Positions 47,446 to 57,449 of a stretch of 64,000 bases of DNA are shown here, in pieces; within the stretch, counting starts at the first letter, position 1; each line of letters begins with the position of its first letter. The stretch is from positions 1,798,001-1,862,000 of the forward strand of contig NZ_AP025487.1 in the NCBI RefSeq assembly GCF_024347475.1, in the 5' to 3' direction. The stretch comes from Vibrio fortis. Lineage in GTDB: Bacteria > Pseudomonadota > Gammaproteobacteria > Enterobacterales > Vibrionaceae. The notes below the pieces were generated by a model. The model was not told the DNA's origin. It saw only the letters and a list, made by a program, of their open reading frames with translations, and did not search any database. The position numbers and the translations under genes are program-made.

Positions 47446-47477
47446 AAAAACGCCAGCAATGATGCTGGCGTTTTTAT
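47446..47477. terminator. Bidirectional terminator between the P-like gene and the outer-membrane protein gene
   Basis: Thirteen-bp stem: AAAAACGCCAGCA (47446-47458) with TGCTGGCGTTTTT (47463-47475), four-base loop. Confidence 0.92.
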
Positions 47478-47547
47478 TAATTCGTTATTTTTGGTACGTT
47501 TCAAATCGAAAGCGCCAAAATGACGACTCACTACATAGGTAGTCAGA

Positions 47548-48042
47548 TTATAGTAGGTGGATTGTCGCGTTTAGCGTGAATACACCTGAGTCATCGTCTT
47601 TCATCTTGAAGTTCTGGTAGCTTGCACCAACAGATAGTGGGCCAAAGATGAAGTACTCTGCACCAACACCGTACATGATATCAACGTCGTCTTGCTTGAA
47701 AGAATCGCCCTTCAGCTCATAAGAGTGCAGACCGCCTTTCGCGTAAACGTGTAGAGGGCCGAAGTCGATGCTTGGTTTAACTGCAACATAAGCTGTTGAT
47801 GCATCAATGCTTTGAGCTGCACGGTTGCCGTATTTAGTGTTGCTGAAAGAACCTAGATCCCAGTAACCCGCTTCTAGACCGATGATCGGTAGAATGCCAG
47901 TACCCACGTGAACACCCATCGCATTCTCGCTTTCGCCAGCAAATGAGTTTTGACCACCCATTACACCACCGTATAACCATGAATCAGCCATCGCTGTTGA
48001 AGATGCACCTAGCAGCGCTAGCGCTAATAACGTTTTTTTCAT
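47548..48042 (-). CDS. Small outer-membrane beta-barrel protein
   Basis: 164 residues: signal peptide MKKTLLALALLGASSTAMA then an eight-strand-like barrel with alternating aromatic residues (WLYGGVMGGQNSF..GLEAGYWDLG..GVGAEYFIFGPLSVGASYQNF), ending NATIHLL. It resembles the OmpA/OmpW-like small barrels annotated in many Vibrio. Start at 48042 because AAGG lies before it; the frame runs to 48090. Role unknown. Monocistronic. Confidence 0.8.
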   Translation of the reverse strand: MKKTLLALALLGASSTAMADSWLYGGVMGGQNSFAGESENAMGVHVGTGILPIIGLEAGYWDLGSFSNTKYGNRAAQSIDASTAYVAVKPSIDFGPLHVYAKGGLHSYELKGDSFKQDDVDIMYGVGAEYFIFGPLSVGASYQNFKMKDDDSGVFTLNATIHLL

Positions 48043-48178
48043 ACTTGACCTTCTCGTCCTAGCGACGCTTAAGCGGTAAATGATTGCCACTAAAACGTCT
48101 TTTTGTAATTACTATCCAATTAACAAGAAAATAAGCAAGATTCATACCTGAACCTTGCTCGATTATCTCGTTCTATTC

Positions 48179-51100
48179 TTAACAAGCATCGATAGCGTTT
48201 TTAACACGCTTATCCGATACTGGGTACGGCGTGCCAAGTTGCTGTGCGAAGAAGCTTACACGAAGCTCTTCTATCATCCAACGCACCTCTTTGACATTTT
48301 CTGGAACCGCGATCCCTTTTGGCACCTTATTCAGTAACTCTTTGTAATCGTTCATTACTGATTCGACTTTAATCATGTGTAAGCGATCTTTGTTCGGATC
48401 AATCGGCAGTTTTTCCATACGACGCTCAATCGCGCGCATGTAGCGTAAGATGTCCGGCAGACGCTTCCAACCACACTCAGTCGCGAAGCCCTTGAATATT
48501 AACCCTTCTATCTGCGCTTTGATATCCGACAAGGCAAATGCCATCGACAGATCAACACGCCCTTTCAGCTTTTTGTTGATGCTGAACGCTGTCGTCAGGA
48601 TGGTTTCTACCTGTTGAGCAATCTCTACAACGGTATCACCTAGCTCAGCTCGAACATGCTCTTTCAGCGCTTCAAACTGCTCAGGTTCCCAAACCAAGCC
48701 GCCCTTCTCTTCGATAAGTTTATCGATACCACAAGCAATACAATCATCAATCAAATCAAGAACTTTTCCGTAAGGGTTAAAGTACAGACCTAGCTTAGAT
48801 TTGTTTGGCAGGTTCGAGTGTAGGTACTTAATCGGCGACGGCACGTTAAGCAAAATCAGACGACGCTGACCCGCTTTCATTGCCGAGATCTGCTCTTGCT
48901 CTGTTTCGAACAGTTTAATCTCGACGCTGTCTTTGGTGTCCACTAACGCAGGGAACGCTTTTACGTCGTAACCACCACGTTTTTGTTGGTATACCTTCGG
49001 CAGTTCACCAAAGCTCCAAGTGTGAAGGTTCTGCTGCTCGATATCGTCATCTGCCACTTTCGACAGTGTCTCTTGAACCTTGTCTTTCAAGCTCTCTTTC
49101 AGCTCGTGCAGATCTTTGTGCTCTTTCAGCTTACGGCGACGGTGGTCTACCGCGCGGAACGTTACTTTCAAGTGCTCTGGGATTTGATCAAGTTTCCAAT
49201 CATCACGTACTACTTCGACACCTGTCATACGGCGTAGCTCTTTCTCTAGAGAATCCAGCAGCGGCGCTTCAAGTGGTGTCACTCGCGCAAGGAATGCATC
49301 TGCATAGTTTGGTGCAGGCACAAAGTTACGTCGTAACGTTTTAGGTAGCGATTTAATAAGGCTAATGACAAGTTCTTGACGTAAACCTGGGATCTGCCAA
49401 TCAAAGCCACTCTGCTCTACTTGGTTCAGAATCGGTAATGGAACATGAACCGTCACACCATCGTTGTCGTCGCCCGGCTCGAACTGGTAGCTCAGTTTTA
49501 GCTTCAAGCCATTCTGATGCCAGAAGTTCGGGTAATCTAAATCGGTAACATGGCTTGCATCACCACGGAACAGCATCGATTTCTCGAAGTTGAGTAGCTC
49601 AGGCGTTTGCTTGCTGGTTTTCTTCCACCACGTATCAAAGTGACGGCCAGAAACTACCTCTTCACCAACACGCTGGTCGTAGAAATCAAACAGCTCATCG
49701 TCATCAATCAAGATGTCACGACGACGCGATTTATGCTCTAGCTCTTCCACTTCTTGTAGAAGCTTGCGGTTCTGTTTGAAGAAGGCGTGTTTGGTTTCCC
49801 ACTCACCTTCAACCAGTGCGCTGCGTACAAACAACTCACGGCTGACAGTTGGGTCAATTGAACCGTAGTTCACTAAACGCTTAGGTACGATTGGAATGCC
49901 GTAAAGCATCACTTTCTCGTGCGCCATGACCGCCGCTTGTTTCTTCGACCAGTGTGGTTCGCTGTAGCTGCGCTTAATTAGGTGCTTAGCTAACGGTTCA
50001 ATCCACTCAGGCTGAATCTTGGCAATGATACGACCCCACAGTTTTGAGGTTTCCACCAGCTCAGCGGACATGATCCACTTCGGCTGCTTCTTAAACAGGC
50101 CAGACGCTGGGAAGATATGGAAGCGAGCGTTACGTGCACCTTGGTACTCGTTCTTCTCTTGGTCTTTCATACCAACGTGCGATAGCAAGCCCGATAACAA
50201 CGACTGGTGAATACCATCGTAGCTACCCGGTTCGTCATTGAGCTTGGTATCCAATTCACGCATCGCTTGGTGAATTTGGAAGTAGACATCTTGCCACTCA
50301 CGAATGCGCAGGTAGTTCAGGTAATCTTGCTTACACTGTTTACGGAACTGGTTGCTCGACAGCGCTTTTTGCTGCTTCTTGATGTAGTCCCAAAGGTTCA
50401 CGAATGTAATGAAGTCTGAGTCTTTGTCGAAGAAACGCTTGTGTTTGTCGTCAGACGATTGCTGCTTGTCAGACGGACGCTCACGCGGGTCTTGAATCGA
50501 CAGTGCAGACGCGATAACCATCACTTCGTGCAGACAGCGGTTGTTTGGTGCTTCAATCACCATACGTGCTAAACGCGGGTCGATTGGCAGCTTAGATAGC
50601 TTACGACCAATCGCCGTTAGCTTCTTAGTATCATCACCTTGGTTCTTGTTCTTGCTGTTTGGTTTGCCTGATGCAATGGCACCTAGCTCTTCAAGCAATC
50701 TTACACCATCTTGGATGTTGCGTTTGTCTGGCGCTTCTACAAACGGGAAGGCTTGGATATCGCCAAGGCCTAATGCCGTCATCTGTAGGATTACCGACGC
50801 TAGGTTGGTACGCAGAATCTCAGGATCGGTAAACTCTGGGCGTGATTCGAAATCTTCCTCTGAGTACAGACGAATACAGATACCTTCCGCGACACGACCA
50901 CAACGACCTTTACGCTGGTTCGCACTCGCTTGAGATACTGGCTCAATCGGTAGGCGCTGAACTTTGGTGCGGTAGCTATAACGACTAATACGCGCGGTAC
51001 CAGGGTCAATAACGTATTTAATACCTGGAACCGTTAGTGATGTTTCCGCGACGTTGGTTGCCAGTACGATGCGACGACCTGTGTGCGATTGGAAGATACG

Positions 51101-52201
51101 GTTCTGCTCACCCGCTGACAAACGTGCATACAGCGGCACGATTTCAGTGTCACGCAGGTTACGCTTATTCAGCGCATCTGCCGTATCACGAATCTCACGC
51201 TCACCGTTCATGAAGATCAGGATATCGCCCAAGCCTTCATCGCAAAGCTCATCAACCGCTTCGAAGATGCCTTCCATCTGATCACGATCAGAATCACTGT
51301 CTTCACCACCGAGTGGGCGGTAGCGTGTTTCTACTGGGTAAGTACGACCTGATACTTCGATAATTGGTGCATTGTTGAAGTGCTTAGAGAAACGCTCAGG
51401 GTCGATGGTTGCCGACGTGATGATCACTTTCAGATCAGGACGCTTTGGTAGCAACTCTTTCAAGTAACCCATGATGAAATCGATGTTCAAGCTACGTTCG
51501 TGCGCTTCATCGATGATAATGGTGTCGTACTGGTTTAGATAACGGTCGTGCTGAATCTCCGCCAGTAGAATACCGTCGGTCATCAGTTTGATTTGAGTGT
51601 TGTCAGAAATCTGGTCGTTAAATCGAACCTTATAACCAACAAACTCACCCAGCTGGGTTTCCATCTCTTCTGCAATGCGGTTCGCTACAGAGCGAGCAGC
51701 CAGACGACGTGGCTGAGTATGACCAATTAGGCCATAGCGGCCGCGTCCAAGCTCTGAACAGATTTTAGGAAGCTGGGTTGTTTTACCCGAACCCGTTTCA
51801 CCCGCAACGATCACCACTTGGTTCTCTTCAATCGCTTTAGCGATATCGTCACGCTTTTGGCTTACTGGCAGGATTTCTGGGTATTCGATGGTTGGCTTTT
51901 GCGCAGCGCGCTGGGTTGCCGTCATCATCGATTGGGCAATATCTAGTGCAATCTCGTCAAAGACGGCGTGTTTCGATTTCTCGTTTTTAATTCGGCTAGC
52001 ACCTGCAATTCGCTTACTCAAACGGAAGCGGTCGCGCATCATACATTCTTTGAGCGCTTTACGAAGAGAGGCAGGTGTATTTTGAGAGGCTTTAGTAGCC
52101 TGAGAAGCAGAACTCTTGTCTGCCGCGTCCGAACGCGCGGCGTCTTGATTCTTATCTGCTTTTTCCGGAGACGAAGTCAAAGCGTGTCCTATTCTTTTCA
52201 T
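48179..52201 (-). CDS. hrpA: ATP-dependent RNA helicase HrpA
   Basis: 1340 residues, the usual HrpA length. DEAH helicase core with Walker A GETGSGKTTQ (from 134), IIDEAHERSLNIDF, SATI and the QRKGRCGR motif VI region, then helicase-associated, OB and long C-terminal DUF3418-type domains. It is a 3'-5' RNA translocase that rescues stalled ribosomes in E. coli. The N-terminal 110 residues are a variable charged region. Start at 52201 (MKRIGHAL) is my choice; 52228 is also in frame and neither has a strong ribosome site. Confidence 0.96.
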   Translation of the reverse strand: MKRIGHALTSSPEKADKNQDAARSDAADKSSASQATKASQNTPASLRKALKECMMRDRFRLSKRIAGASRIKNEKSKHAVFDEIALDIAQSMMTATQRAAQKPTIEYPEILPVSQKRDDIAKAIEENQVVIVAGETGSGKTTQLPKICSELGRGRYGLIGHTQPRRLAARSVANRIAEEMETQLGEFVGYKVRFNDQISDNTQIKLMTDGILLAEIQHDRYLNQYDTIIIDEAHERSLNIDFIMGYLKELLPKRPDLKVIITSATIDPERFSKHFNNAPIIEVSGRTYPVETRYRPLGGEDSDSDRDQMEGIFEAVDELCDEGLGDILIFMNGEREIRDTADALNKRNLRDTEIVPLYARLSAGEQNRIFQSHTGRRIVLATNVAETSLTVPGIKYVIDPGTARISRYSYRTKVQRLPIEPVSQASANQRKGRCGRVAEGICIRLYSEEDFESRPEFTDPEILRTNLASVILQMTALGLGDIQAFPFVEAPDKRNIQDGVRLLEELGAIASGKPNSKNKNQGDDTKKLTAIGRKLSKLPIDPRLARMVIEAPNNRCLHEVMVIASALSIQDPRERPSDKQQSSDDKHKRFFDKDSDFITFVNLWDYIKKQQKALSSNQFRKQCKQDYLNYLRIREWQDVYFQIHQAMRELDTKLNDEPGSYDGIHQSLLSGLLSHVGMKDQEKNEYQGARNARFHIFPASGLFKKQPKWIMSAELVETSKLWGRIIAKIQPEWIEPLAKHLIKRSYSEPHWSKKQAAVMAHEKVMLYGIPIVPKRLVNYGSIDPTVSRELFVRSALVEGEWETKHAFFKQNRKLLQEVEELEHKSRRRDILIDDDELFDFYDQRVGEEVVSGRHFDTWWKKTSKQTPELLNFEKSMLFRGDASHVTDLDYPNFWHQNGLKLKLSYQFEPGDDNDGVTVHVPLPILNQVEQSGFDWQIPGLRQELVISLIKSLPKTLRRNFVPAPNYADAFLARVTPLEAPLLDSLEKELRRMTGVEVVRDDWKLDQIPEHLKVTFRAVDHRRRKLKEHKDLHELKESLKDKVQETLSKVADDDIEQQNLHTWSFGELPKVYQQKRGGYDVKAFPALVDTKDSVEIKLFETEQEQISAMKAGQRRLILLNVPSPIKYLHSNLPNKSKLGLYFNPYGKVLDLIDDCIACGIDKLIEEKGGLVWEPEQFEALKEHVRAELGDTVVEIAQQVETILTTAFSINKKLKGRVDLSMAFALSDIKAQIEGLIFKGFATECGWKRLPDILRYMRAIERRMEKLPIDPNKDRLHMIKVESVMNDYKELLNKVPKGIAVPENVKEVRWMIEELRVSFFAQQLGTPYPVSDKRVKNAIDAC

Positions 52202-52376
52202 TACATAAAACTTTGCGAATTGTAGCACAGAAGGGCTGGAACAAGATAACGGAAAGCAGCCCCCTGACAGTCATTCAATTTTTTCGAACAAGTTAAGCGA
52301 ATCTATCGCCTTTTCGGCTCTGTTGGATTTCCTATAATGCCCCCATAGCAAGAGCACTTATTCAAGGAAAACCATT

Positions 52377-52961
52377 ATGTCTCGTGTATTAGCCCTAAAA
52401 TCAAGCATCCTAGGTGACTACTCTCAATCAACTAAACTGGTAGAAGAGTTCATCAAAAATGTAGACCAAGATAAACTGACCGTTCGCGATCTGGCTGCAA
52501 ACCCACTTCCAGTATTAGACTTCTCTGTGGCAACTGCTCTTCGCGCAACTGAAGACCTTTCGCAAGAACAGCAAGCGGTTGTTGATCTTTCAAACACTCT
52601 AATTGAAGAGATCAAAGCAGCAGATACGCTGGTGATTGCGGCACCTATGTACAACTTCACTATCCCAACTCAGCTTAAAAACTGGATTGACCTAATTGCT
52701 CGTGCAGGCGTGACGTTCACTTACACCGAAACTGGCGTTAAAGGTCTCATTGAAGGTAAGAATGCGATTGTCGTAACGACTCGTGGCGGTATTCATAAAG
52801 ACGCAGCAACGGATAGCGTAACGCCTTACCTACGCACGGTACTTGGTTTCGTTGGCATCACAGATGTGGAATTTGTTTACGCAGAAGCACTCAACATGGG
52901 TGAAGATGCCGCAGCAAAAGGCATCTCAGATGCACAAGCTCAGCTCGCTGAACTGGCTTAA
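52377..52961 (+). CDS. azoR: FMN-dependent NADH:azoreductase / quinone reductase
   Basis: 194 residues, flavodoxin-like fold. It starts [17 protein letters not shown] and has the FMN-binding segments [17 protein letters not shown] and TTRGGIH typical of AzoR. The dimer reduces azo dyes and quinones with NADH and protects against thiol stress. AAGGAAA ribosome site present. It diverges from hrpA and is monocistronic with a strong terminator. Confidence 0.95.
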   Translation: MSRVLALKSSILGDYSQSTKLVEEFIKNVDQDKLTVRDLAANPLPVLDFSVATALRATEDLSQEQQAVVDLSNTLIEEIKAADTLVIAAPMYNFTIPTQLKNWIDLIARAGVTFTYTETGVKGLIEGKNAIVVTTRGGIHKDAATDSVTPYLRTVLGFVGITDVEFVYAEALNMGEDAAAKGISDAQAQLAELA

Positions 52962-53004
52962 ACTAAGGCGACGCAACAAACATTAGCATCCATCTGATAG
53001 ATGT

Positions 53005-53049
53005 AAAAAGAGCCCCCTTATGTGCAGAAGCTTAAAGGGGGCTCTTTTG
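53005..53049. terminator. Bidirectional terminator between azoR and the GH3 gene
   Basis: Long stem AAAAGAGCCCCCTT (53006-53019) with AAGGGGGCTCTTTT (53035-53048). It ends azoR and, from the other side, the carbohydrate operon. Confidence 0.93.
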
Positions 53050-53082
53050 TTTTCTATTTGAATTGACTAAAGCATGTTTGGG

Positions 53083-55239
53083 TTATTTCAGAGTCACGGT
53101 AACCTTGTCTGTCGCTAAACTGCTTCCACCGATATACACATCTAATTCTCCCTCTTCATACATAAAGCATGCTTCGCTGCCATAGAACTTAAGGTCTTGA
53201 GCATCAATTTCTAACCTTACTGTTTTGCGCTCATTCGCTTCTAAATGGCACTTAACAAACGCTTTCAGCTCTCTCTGAGGACGAGTTGTCGAAGAGACTT
53301 TACGTGAGATATAGCATTGAACGACTTCTTGCCCAGTAATCGCAGAGGTGTTCTCAACTTCAACCTCGACAATTAGGCTCTCATTCTCTGTGATTTCAGG
53401 CGTCACCGCAGTCAACTTTCCATACTCAAACTGCGAATAACTCAAACCGAAACCGAATGGGTAGAGGGGCATATCTTTCTCATTCTTGTATGCCATGTAC
53501 TCTTGATAAGCCCGCATTTTACCAATCGGCTTACGACCGTAATACATAGGGATTTGCCCTGTGCTTCTTGGTACTGTCATTGTTAACTTGCCACTTGGGT
53601 TGCTATGACCAAACAACAAGTTGCCGACTGCGTTACCTGTCTCTGTTCCGCTTTGCCATGCATAAATCAGTGACTGAGCATACTGCTCTACCTTAGGTGA
53701 TGGAACAGGTCTACCAGTACACTGCACCACAATCAGAGGCTTACCTGTTTTTCCAATGGCTTCAATCAGCTCTTCTTGGCCCGGTGGTAACACAAGTTCT
53801 GCAATATTGCGTGCTTCTCCCGTTCGACGATGACTTTCTCCAACGCACAGCACCACCACATCACTGCGATGCGCACACTCCATCATGTCATCACTAAAGG
53901 CGCTCGAATCAGTGATCACTGTATTGTCTGGCGCTGCTGATTGGATACCATCGGCAATCGTTGCAACGTCGTCCGCATTGCCATCTAAACACCACGAACC
54001 AAGGTGCTGCCTTTGTGAATGCGCATGTGGGCCAATCACAGCAATGGTTAAGCCTTGCGATTCCAACGGTAGCAAATCACCGTCGTTTTTAAGCAGTACC
54101 ATACTCTCTTCGGCAAGAGCTAACGCTTTACGCTTATGCTCTTCGAGACCTAGCACGCTCTTATGCAGTTCTGGGTCGATATACGGTCGTTCAAACAGAC
54201 CTGCGCGGAACTTGGTAAGCAGTACTCGATAAACCGCTTCATCTAGGTTTTCTAGTAAGCTTGGGTCGTTTTTCACTAAATCTTCAAGAGTCTCTTCGTA
54301 AGCCTCGTGCGTCATCGCCATATCAACACCCGCATCCAATGCCTTTAACGCAGCTGCAGATGGGTCTTTCGCGACTTCAAAGTATTCAAGATCGGAAATT
54401 GAACCCCAGTCGCTCACGACCATACCATCATACTTATTCTCGCCTTTGAGCCAGTTTCGAATTAATGGGCGAGAACCAGTTACCGGCGTGCCACCAAGGT
54501 CGTTAAATCCAGACATCACTGTTGCAACACCTGCCTCTACTGCTGCGGCAAACGGCGGCAAGTGCACATTGTGCAAGGTGTTATTGCTCAACTCCGTCGT
54601 GTCGTAGTCTCGACCACCTTCGGAAGCACCATAGCCAACAAAGTGTTTAGCACACGCCACCAGTTTATTCGGCTGCGAAGGGTCATCACCTTGAAAACCT
54701 TTCACTACTGATTTTGCAAACTGACTGGTTAAGTATGGGTCTTCACCCGAACTCTCAATTACTCGGCCCCAGCGAGGGTCTCGAACAATGTCGAGCATCG
54801 GAGCGAACGTCCAGTTGATGCCCAAAGAGGCCGCTTCAGCAGCAATGCACTCGTAAGCCTCTTCAACTAGTGTTGGGTTCCAAGAACATGCTTGAGCCAA
54901 AGGAATGGGTAGCACTGTCTTTTGACCATAAATCACATCACGAGCGAATATGATGGGAATCCCAAGGCGGCTTTTTTCCATCGCCACCTTTTGGATCTCA
55001 TTTAACTGGTGCGGGTCAACCGATTCACCTGGAGCATTACCCGCCCACGCCGTGTCAGCAAGGATACGCGAGCCATACGCACCCTGCTCCACTTTCATCA
55101 AATACTCGTGCTTATTGGCGTCATAATCCAACATTGGAGATTGGCAAAGCTGACCCACTTTCTCGGCAAGCGTCATTTGAGACAATAAATCTTGCGCTCT
55201 GGTTCGGTAACTCGCAGAGCTATCTTTGTATAGAGTCAT
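53083..55239 (-). CDS. Glycoside hydrolase family 3 beta-glucosidase, cytoplasmic
   Basis: 718 residues with the GH3 TIM-barrel domain, (alpha/beta)6 sandwich and C-terminal fibronectin III-like domain. The nucleophile is Asp277 in VVSDWGS; substrate-binding motifs include KHFVGYGASEGGRDY. No signal peptide, so it cuts imported oligosaccharides in the cytosol. Last gene of the operon with an ABC importer, GH94 phosphorylase and LacI regulator. A similar gene set in Listeria innocua acts on beta-1,2-glucans with a sophorose-specific GH3, which is the model I favour. Substrate inferred. Confidence 0.92.
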   Translation of the reverse strand: MTLYKDSSASYRTRAQDLLSQMTLAEKVGQLCQSPMLDYDANKHEYLMKVEQGAYGSRILADTAWAGNAPGESVDPHQLNEIQKVAMEKSRLGIPIIFARDVIYGQKTVLPIPLAQACSWNPTLVEEAYECIAAEAASLGINWTFAPMLDIVRDPRWGRVIESSGEDPYLTSQFAKSVVKGFQGDDPSQPNKLVACAKHFVGYGASEGGRDYDTTELSNNTLHNVHLPPFAAAVEAGVATVMSGFNDLGGTPVTGSRPLIRNWLKGENKYDGMVVSDWGSISDLEYFEVAKDPSAAALKALDAGVDMAMTHEAYEETLEDLVKNDPSLLENLDEAVYRVLLTKFRAGLFERPYIDPELHKSVLGLEEHKRKALALAEESMVLLKNDGDLLPLESQGLTIAVIGPHAHSQRQHLGSWCLDGNADDVATIADGIQSAAPDNTVITDSSAFSDDMMECAHRSDVVVLCVGESHRRTGEARNIAELVLPPGQEELIEAIGKTGKPLIVVQCTGRPVPSPKVEQYAQSLIYAWQSGTETGNAVGNLLFGHSNPSGKLTMTVPRSTGQIPMYYGRKPIGKMRAYQEYMAYKNEKDMPLYPFGFGLSYSQFEYGKLTAVTPEITENESLIVEVEVENTSAITGQEVVQCYISRKVSSTTRPQRELKAFVKCHLEANERKTVRLEIDAQDLKFYGSEACFMYEEGELDVYIGGSSLATDKVTVTLK

Positions 55240-55242
55240 CGG

Positions 55243-55728
55243 TTAGATCTCTTTCAATTTGTAACGTGGGAAAGCTTCCGTTAGAAACTCGGTCATCTCT
55301 TGGTATAACGCGTCATTACCTGACTGTTTCGCTAAGCGTCGCAGTTGGTCGGCCGCCGTTGGCACATAACGAGAATCAAGCTGAACGTAGATCTCAATAA
55401 ACTCCATTAACTGCTGTTCGTTAAGTTGCTCAATGATCAATGCGGGTTTTTCTAACGATTGATAGTAAGCATCTGGCTTAGGTCCGAGCGTTGCGCTTCG
55501 CCATGTTTCAATCACTTGCTGATAGCCACCCAAATACTCGTCTTCAATTCTGAGTTCGAGTTTGTTCATCCCTTTTAACGCTGTTATCAACTCACCTTTT
55601 TCATATTGCTGCTCTGCGTATGCAAAGTAGTTTTCTGATAGCGAGTAGGCTTTCAACCACGCCGAACCGTAGGCGATTAAAATAACCGATGCTAGCGCTA
55701 ATAATTTATATCCTGTCGATACTTTCAT
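55243..55728 (-). CDS. Hypothetical membrane-anchored protein in the carbohydrate operon
   Basis: 161 residues: one N-terminal membrane helix (about 6-28) used as an anchor or uncleaved signal, then a helical domain of about 130 residues with TPR-like spacing (YFAYAEQQYEKGELITALKG). It overlaps the permease stop by one base and lies three bases before the GH3 gene, so it is firmly in the operon. Role unknown; assembly or stability of the importer is one idea. Confidence 0.65.
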   Translation of the reverse strand: MKVSTGYKLLALASVILIAYGSAWLKAYSLSENYFAYAEQQYEKGELITALKGMNKLELRIEDEYLGGYQQVIETWRSATLGPKPDAYYQSLEKPALIIEQLNEQQLMEFIEIYVQLDSRYVPTAADQLRRLAKQSGNDALYQEMTEFLTEAFPRYKLKEI

Positions 55729-56549
55729 TACTTAACCCCTACGCCAGTAAATGCCTTGATGAAGTTCTTCTGTAGGCAGAAAAAGACAATAACCACAGGA
55801 ACAGCAATCATGGTAGTCATCGCCCACAGTTGCTCTAGGTTGGTTCCCGGTACTTCAGTTTTAAAGTTGTACAGAGCAAGCTGCAGCGTCATCAGAGAGT
55901 CATCTCTCACGTAAAGTAGCGGCCCCATAAAGTCGTTCCATGCCCCCATGAAGGTCAAGATACCAACCGTTGCTAGAGCCGGTCGCATCATAGGCAGAAT
56001 GATTTTGAAGAAGATACGCATCTCACTCGCACCATCAATTCGAGCCGCTTCCAAGTAGGCGTTGTCTATCTGCTTCATAAACTGCACCATCAAGAAGATG
56101 TTGTATGCACTGATGGCACCCGGAATGATCAGTACGCGATAGGTGTTAATCCAGTTCCACTCATACATCATCATATAAGTTGGGATAGTGAACAGAATCG
56201 CCGGAATCATCATCGAACCAAGAATCACTTTCAGCCAAAACTCGCGGCCAGGTAAGTTGGTTTTGACAATCGAATACGCAACCATCGACGAGAACAATGT
56301 GTTCAGTATCGTGACAGTCACTGAGATAAAGATGGTGTTGAAGAACACTCTCCCCAAATTCACTGAATCAAACACCTTGATGTAACCCGCAAACGACCAC
56401 TCTTTCGGTAAACTGTTCGGGCTGTGCATGATCTCAGGGCCCGTCTTAAATGAGTTGATCACCATGTAGAAGAACGGATACAACACAATCAGGGTGGCAA
56501 CCAAAAGTGTGCCGTAAATAAGTAGATTTTTTTTCTTATCAGCATTCAT
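55728..56549 (-). CDS. ABC sugar transporter permease, MalG type
   Basis: 273 residues, six membrane helices, with the ATPase-docking EAA loop EAARIDGASEMRIFFKIILP (about 160-180). Second permease of a carbohydrate uptake-1 family importer. It starts two bases after the stop of the MalF-type gene. Confidence 0.92.
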   Translation of the reverse strand: MNADKKKNLLIYGTLLVATLIVLYPFFYMVINSFKTGPEIMHSPNSLPKEWSFAGYIKVFDSVNLGRVFFNTIFISVTVTILNTLFSSMVAYSIVKTNLPGREFWLKVILGSMMIPAILFTIPTYMMMYEWNWINTYRVLIIPGAISAYNIFLMVQFMKQIDNAYLEAARIDGASEMRIFFKIILPMMRPALATVGILTFMGAWNDFMGPLLYVRDDSLMTLQLALYNFKTEVPGTNLEQLWAMTTMIAVPVVIVFFCLQKNFIKAFTGVGVK

Positions 56550-56551
56550 GA

Positions 56552-57427
56552 TTAGTCTTCCTTACTGGTGATTTTTAACTGCATCATCGTCAGCAGGTAA
56601 ATTACGCAAGCGAGCATTAAACCAATGGTTGAAGCCTCACCCATTTTCATCTGCTCAAAACCGGTTTGGTAGAGGTAGAGCACAGGGGTCAGTGCCGATT
56701 GGTAAGGACCGCCGTTTAGGTCGAAGTTCATGAACACTTCGATAAACATCTGCAGGCCATTGATGATGTTCATTGTCATCACGAACACAATTTGCGGCAT
56801 AATCATCGGCAGAGTGATTTTCTTTGTCTTACGCCACCACGATGCGCCATCAATATCCGCCGCTTCAAAAAGAGACTTGTCGATGCTAGCGATACCACCA
56901 AGGAAGATGATCATCTGCACACCAAACCACTTCCATGCGCTGAACACTGCAATCACCGGCATTGGTAACCACTCTTCAAACTTCCAGAATACAGGTTCAG
57001 AAAGAAGGTTCGCGCCAACTATGGTGTCTTGAATTGGGCCCGATGGGCCTGACACGAAGTCGAAAATGATCATTGCTACGGTAATTGAGGTCACCACTGG
57101 AATAAACATGATGGTGCGGAACATGCTCGACAAAAACTTAATCTCATTGAGCAGCAAGGCCAAGCCCAGTCCAATCACAAAGCTCAATGACACAAAGATG
57201 ACTTGGTTAAACACCACATTGAACAACGACTTCCAGAACAAGAAGTCAGTGACTACGGTAATCCAGTTGGTTAAGCCGATGAACTTGGTGTTCTCTGGCA
57301 TCAAGATATTTACGCTTAGAAAGCTACTCTCAAACGACAAGAAGAACGGGTAAATCAAAAAGACTGCGAAGTACACAATCCATGGTGCAAGGAACACGTA
57401 GCTGGTTATAAGGTTATTTTTTTTCAT
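56552..57427 (-). CDS. ABC sugar transporter permease, MalF type
   Basis: 291 residues from the ATG at 57427 (MKKNNLITSYVFLAPWIVYF), six to seven helices, EAA loop EAADIDGASWWRKTKKITLP. The frame is open to 57514 inside the binding-protein gene, but the internal start gives a normal permease N-terminus. Pairs with the MalG-type protein. Confidence 0.92.
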   Translation of the reverse strand: MKKNNLITSYVFLAPWIVYFAVFLIYPFFLSFESSFLSVNILMPENTKFIGLTNWITVVTDFLFWKSLFNVVFNQVIFVSLSFVIGLGLALLLNEIKFLSSMFRTIMFIPVVTSITVAMIIFDFVSGPSGPIQDTIVGANLLSEPVFWKFEEWLPMPVIAVFSAWKWFGVQMIIFLGGIASIDKSLFEAADIDGASWWRKTKKITLPMIMPQIVFVMTMNIINGLQMFIEVFMNFDLNGGPYQSALTPVLYLYQTGFEQMKMGEASTIGLMLACVIYLLTMMQLKITSKED

Positions 57428-57449
57428 AGTTTCACTTAGACCTATCACG

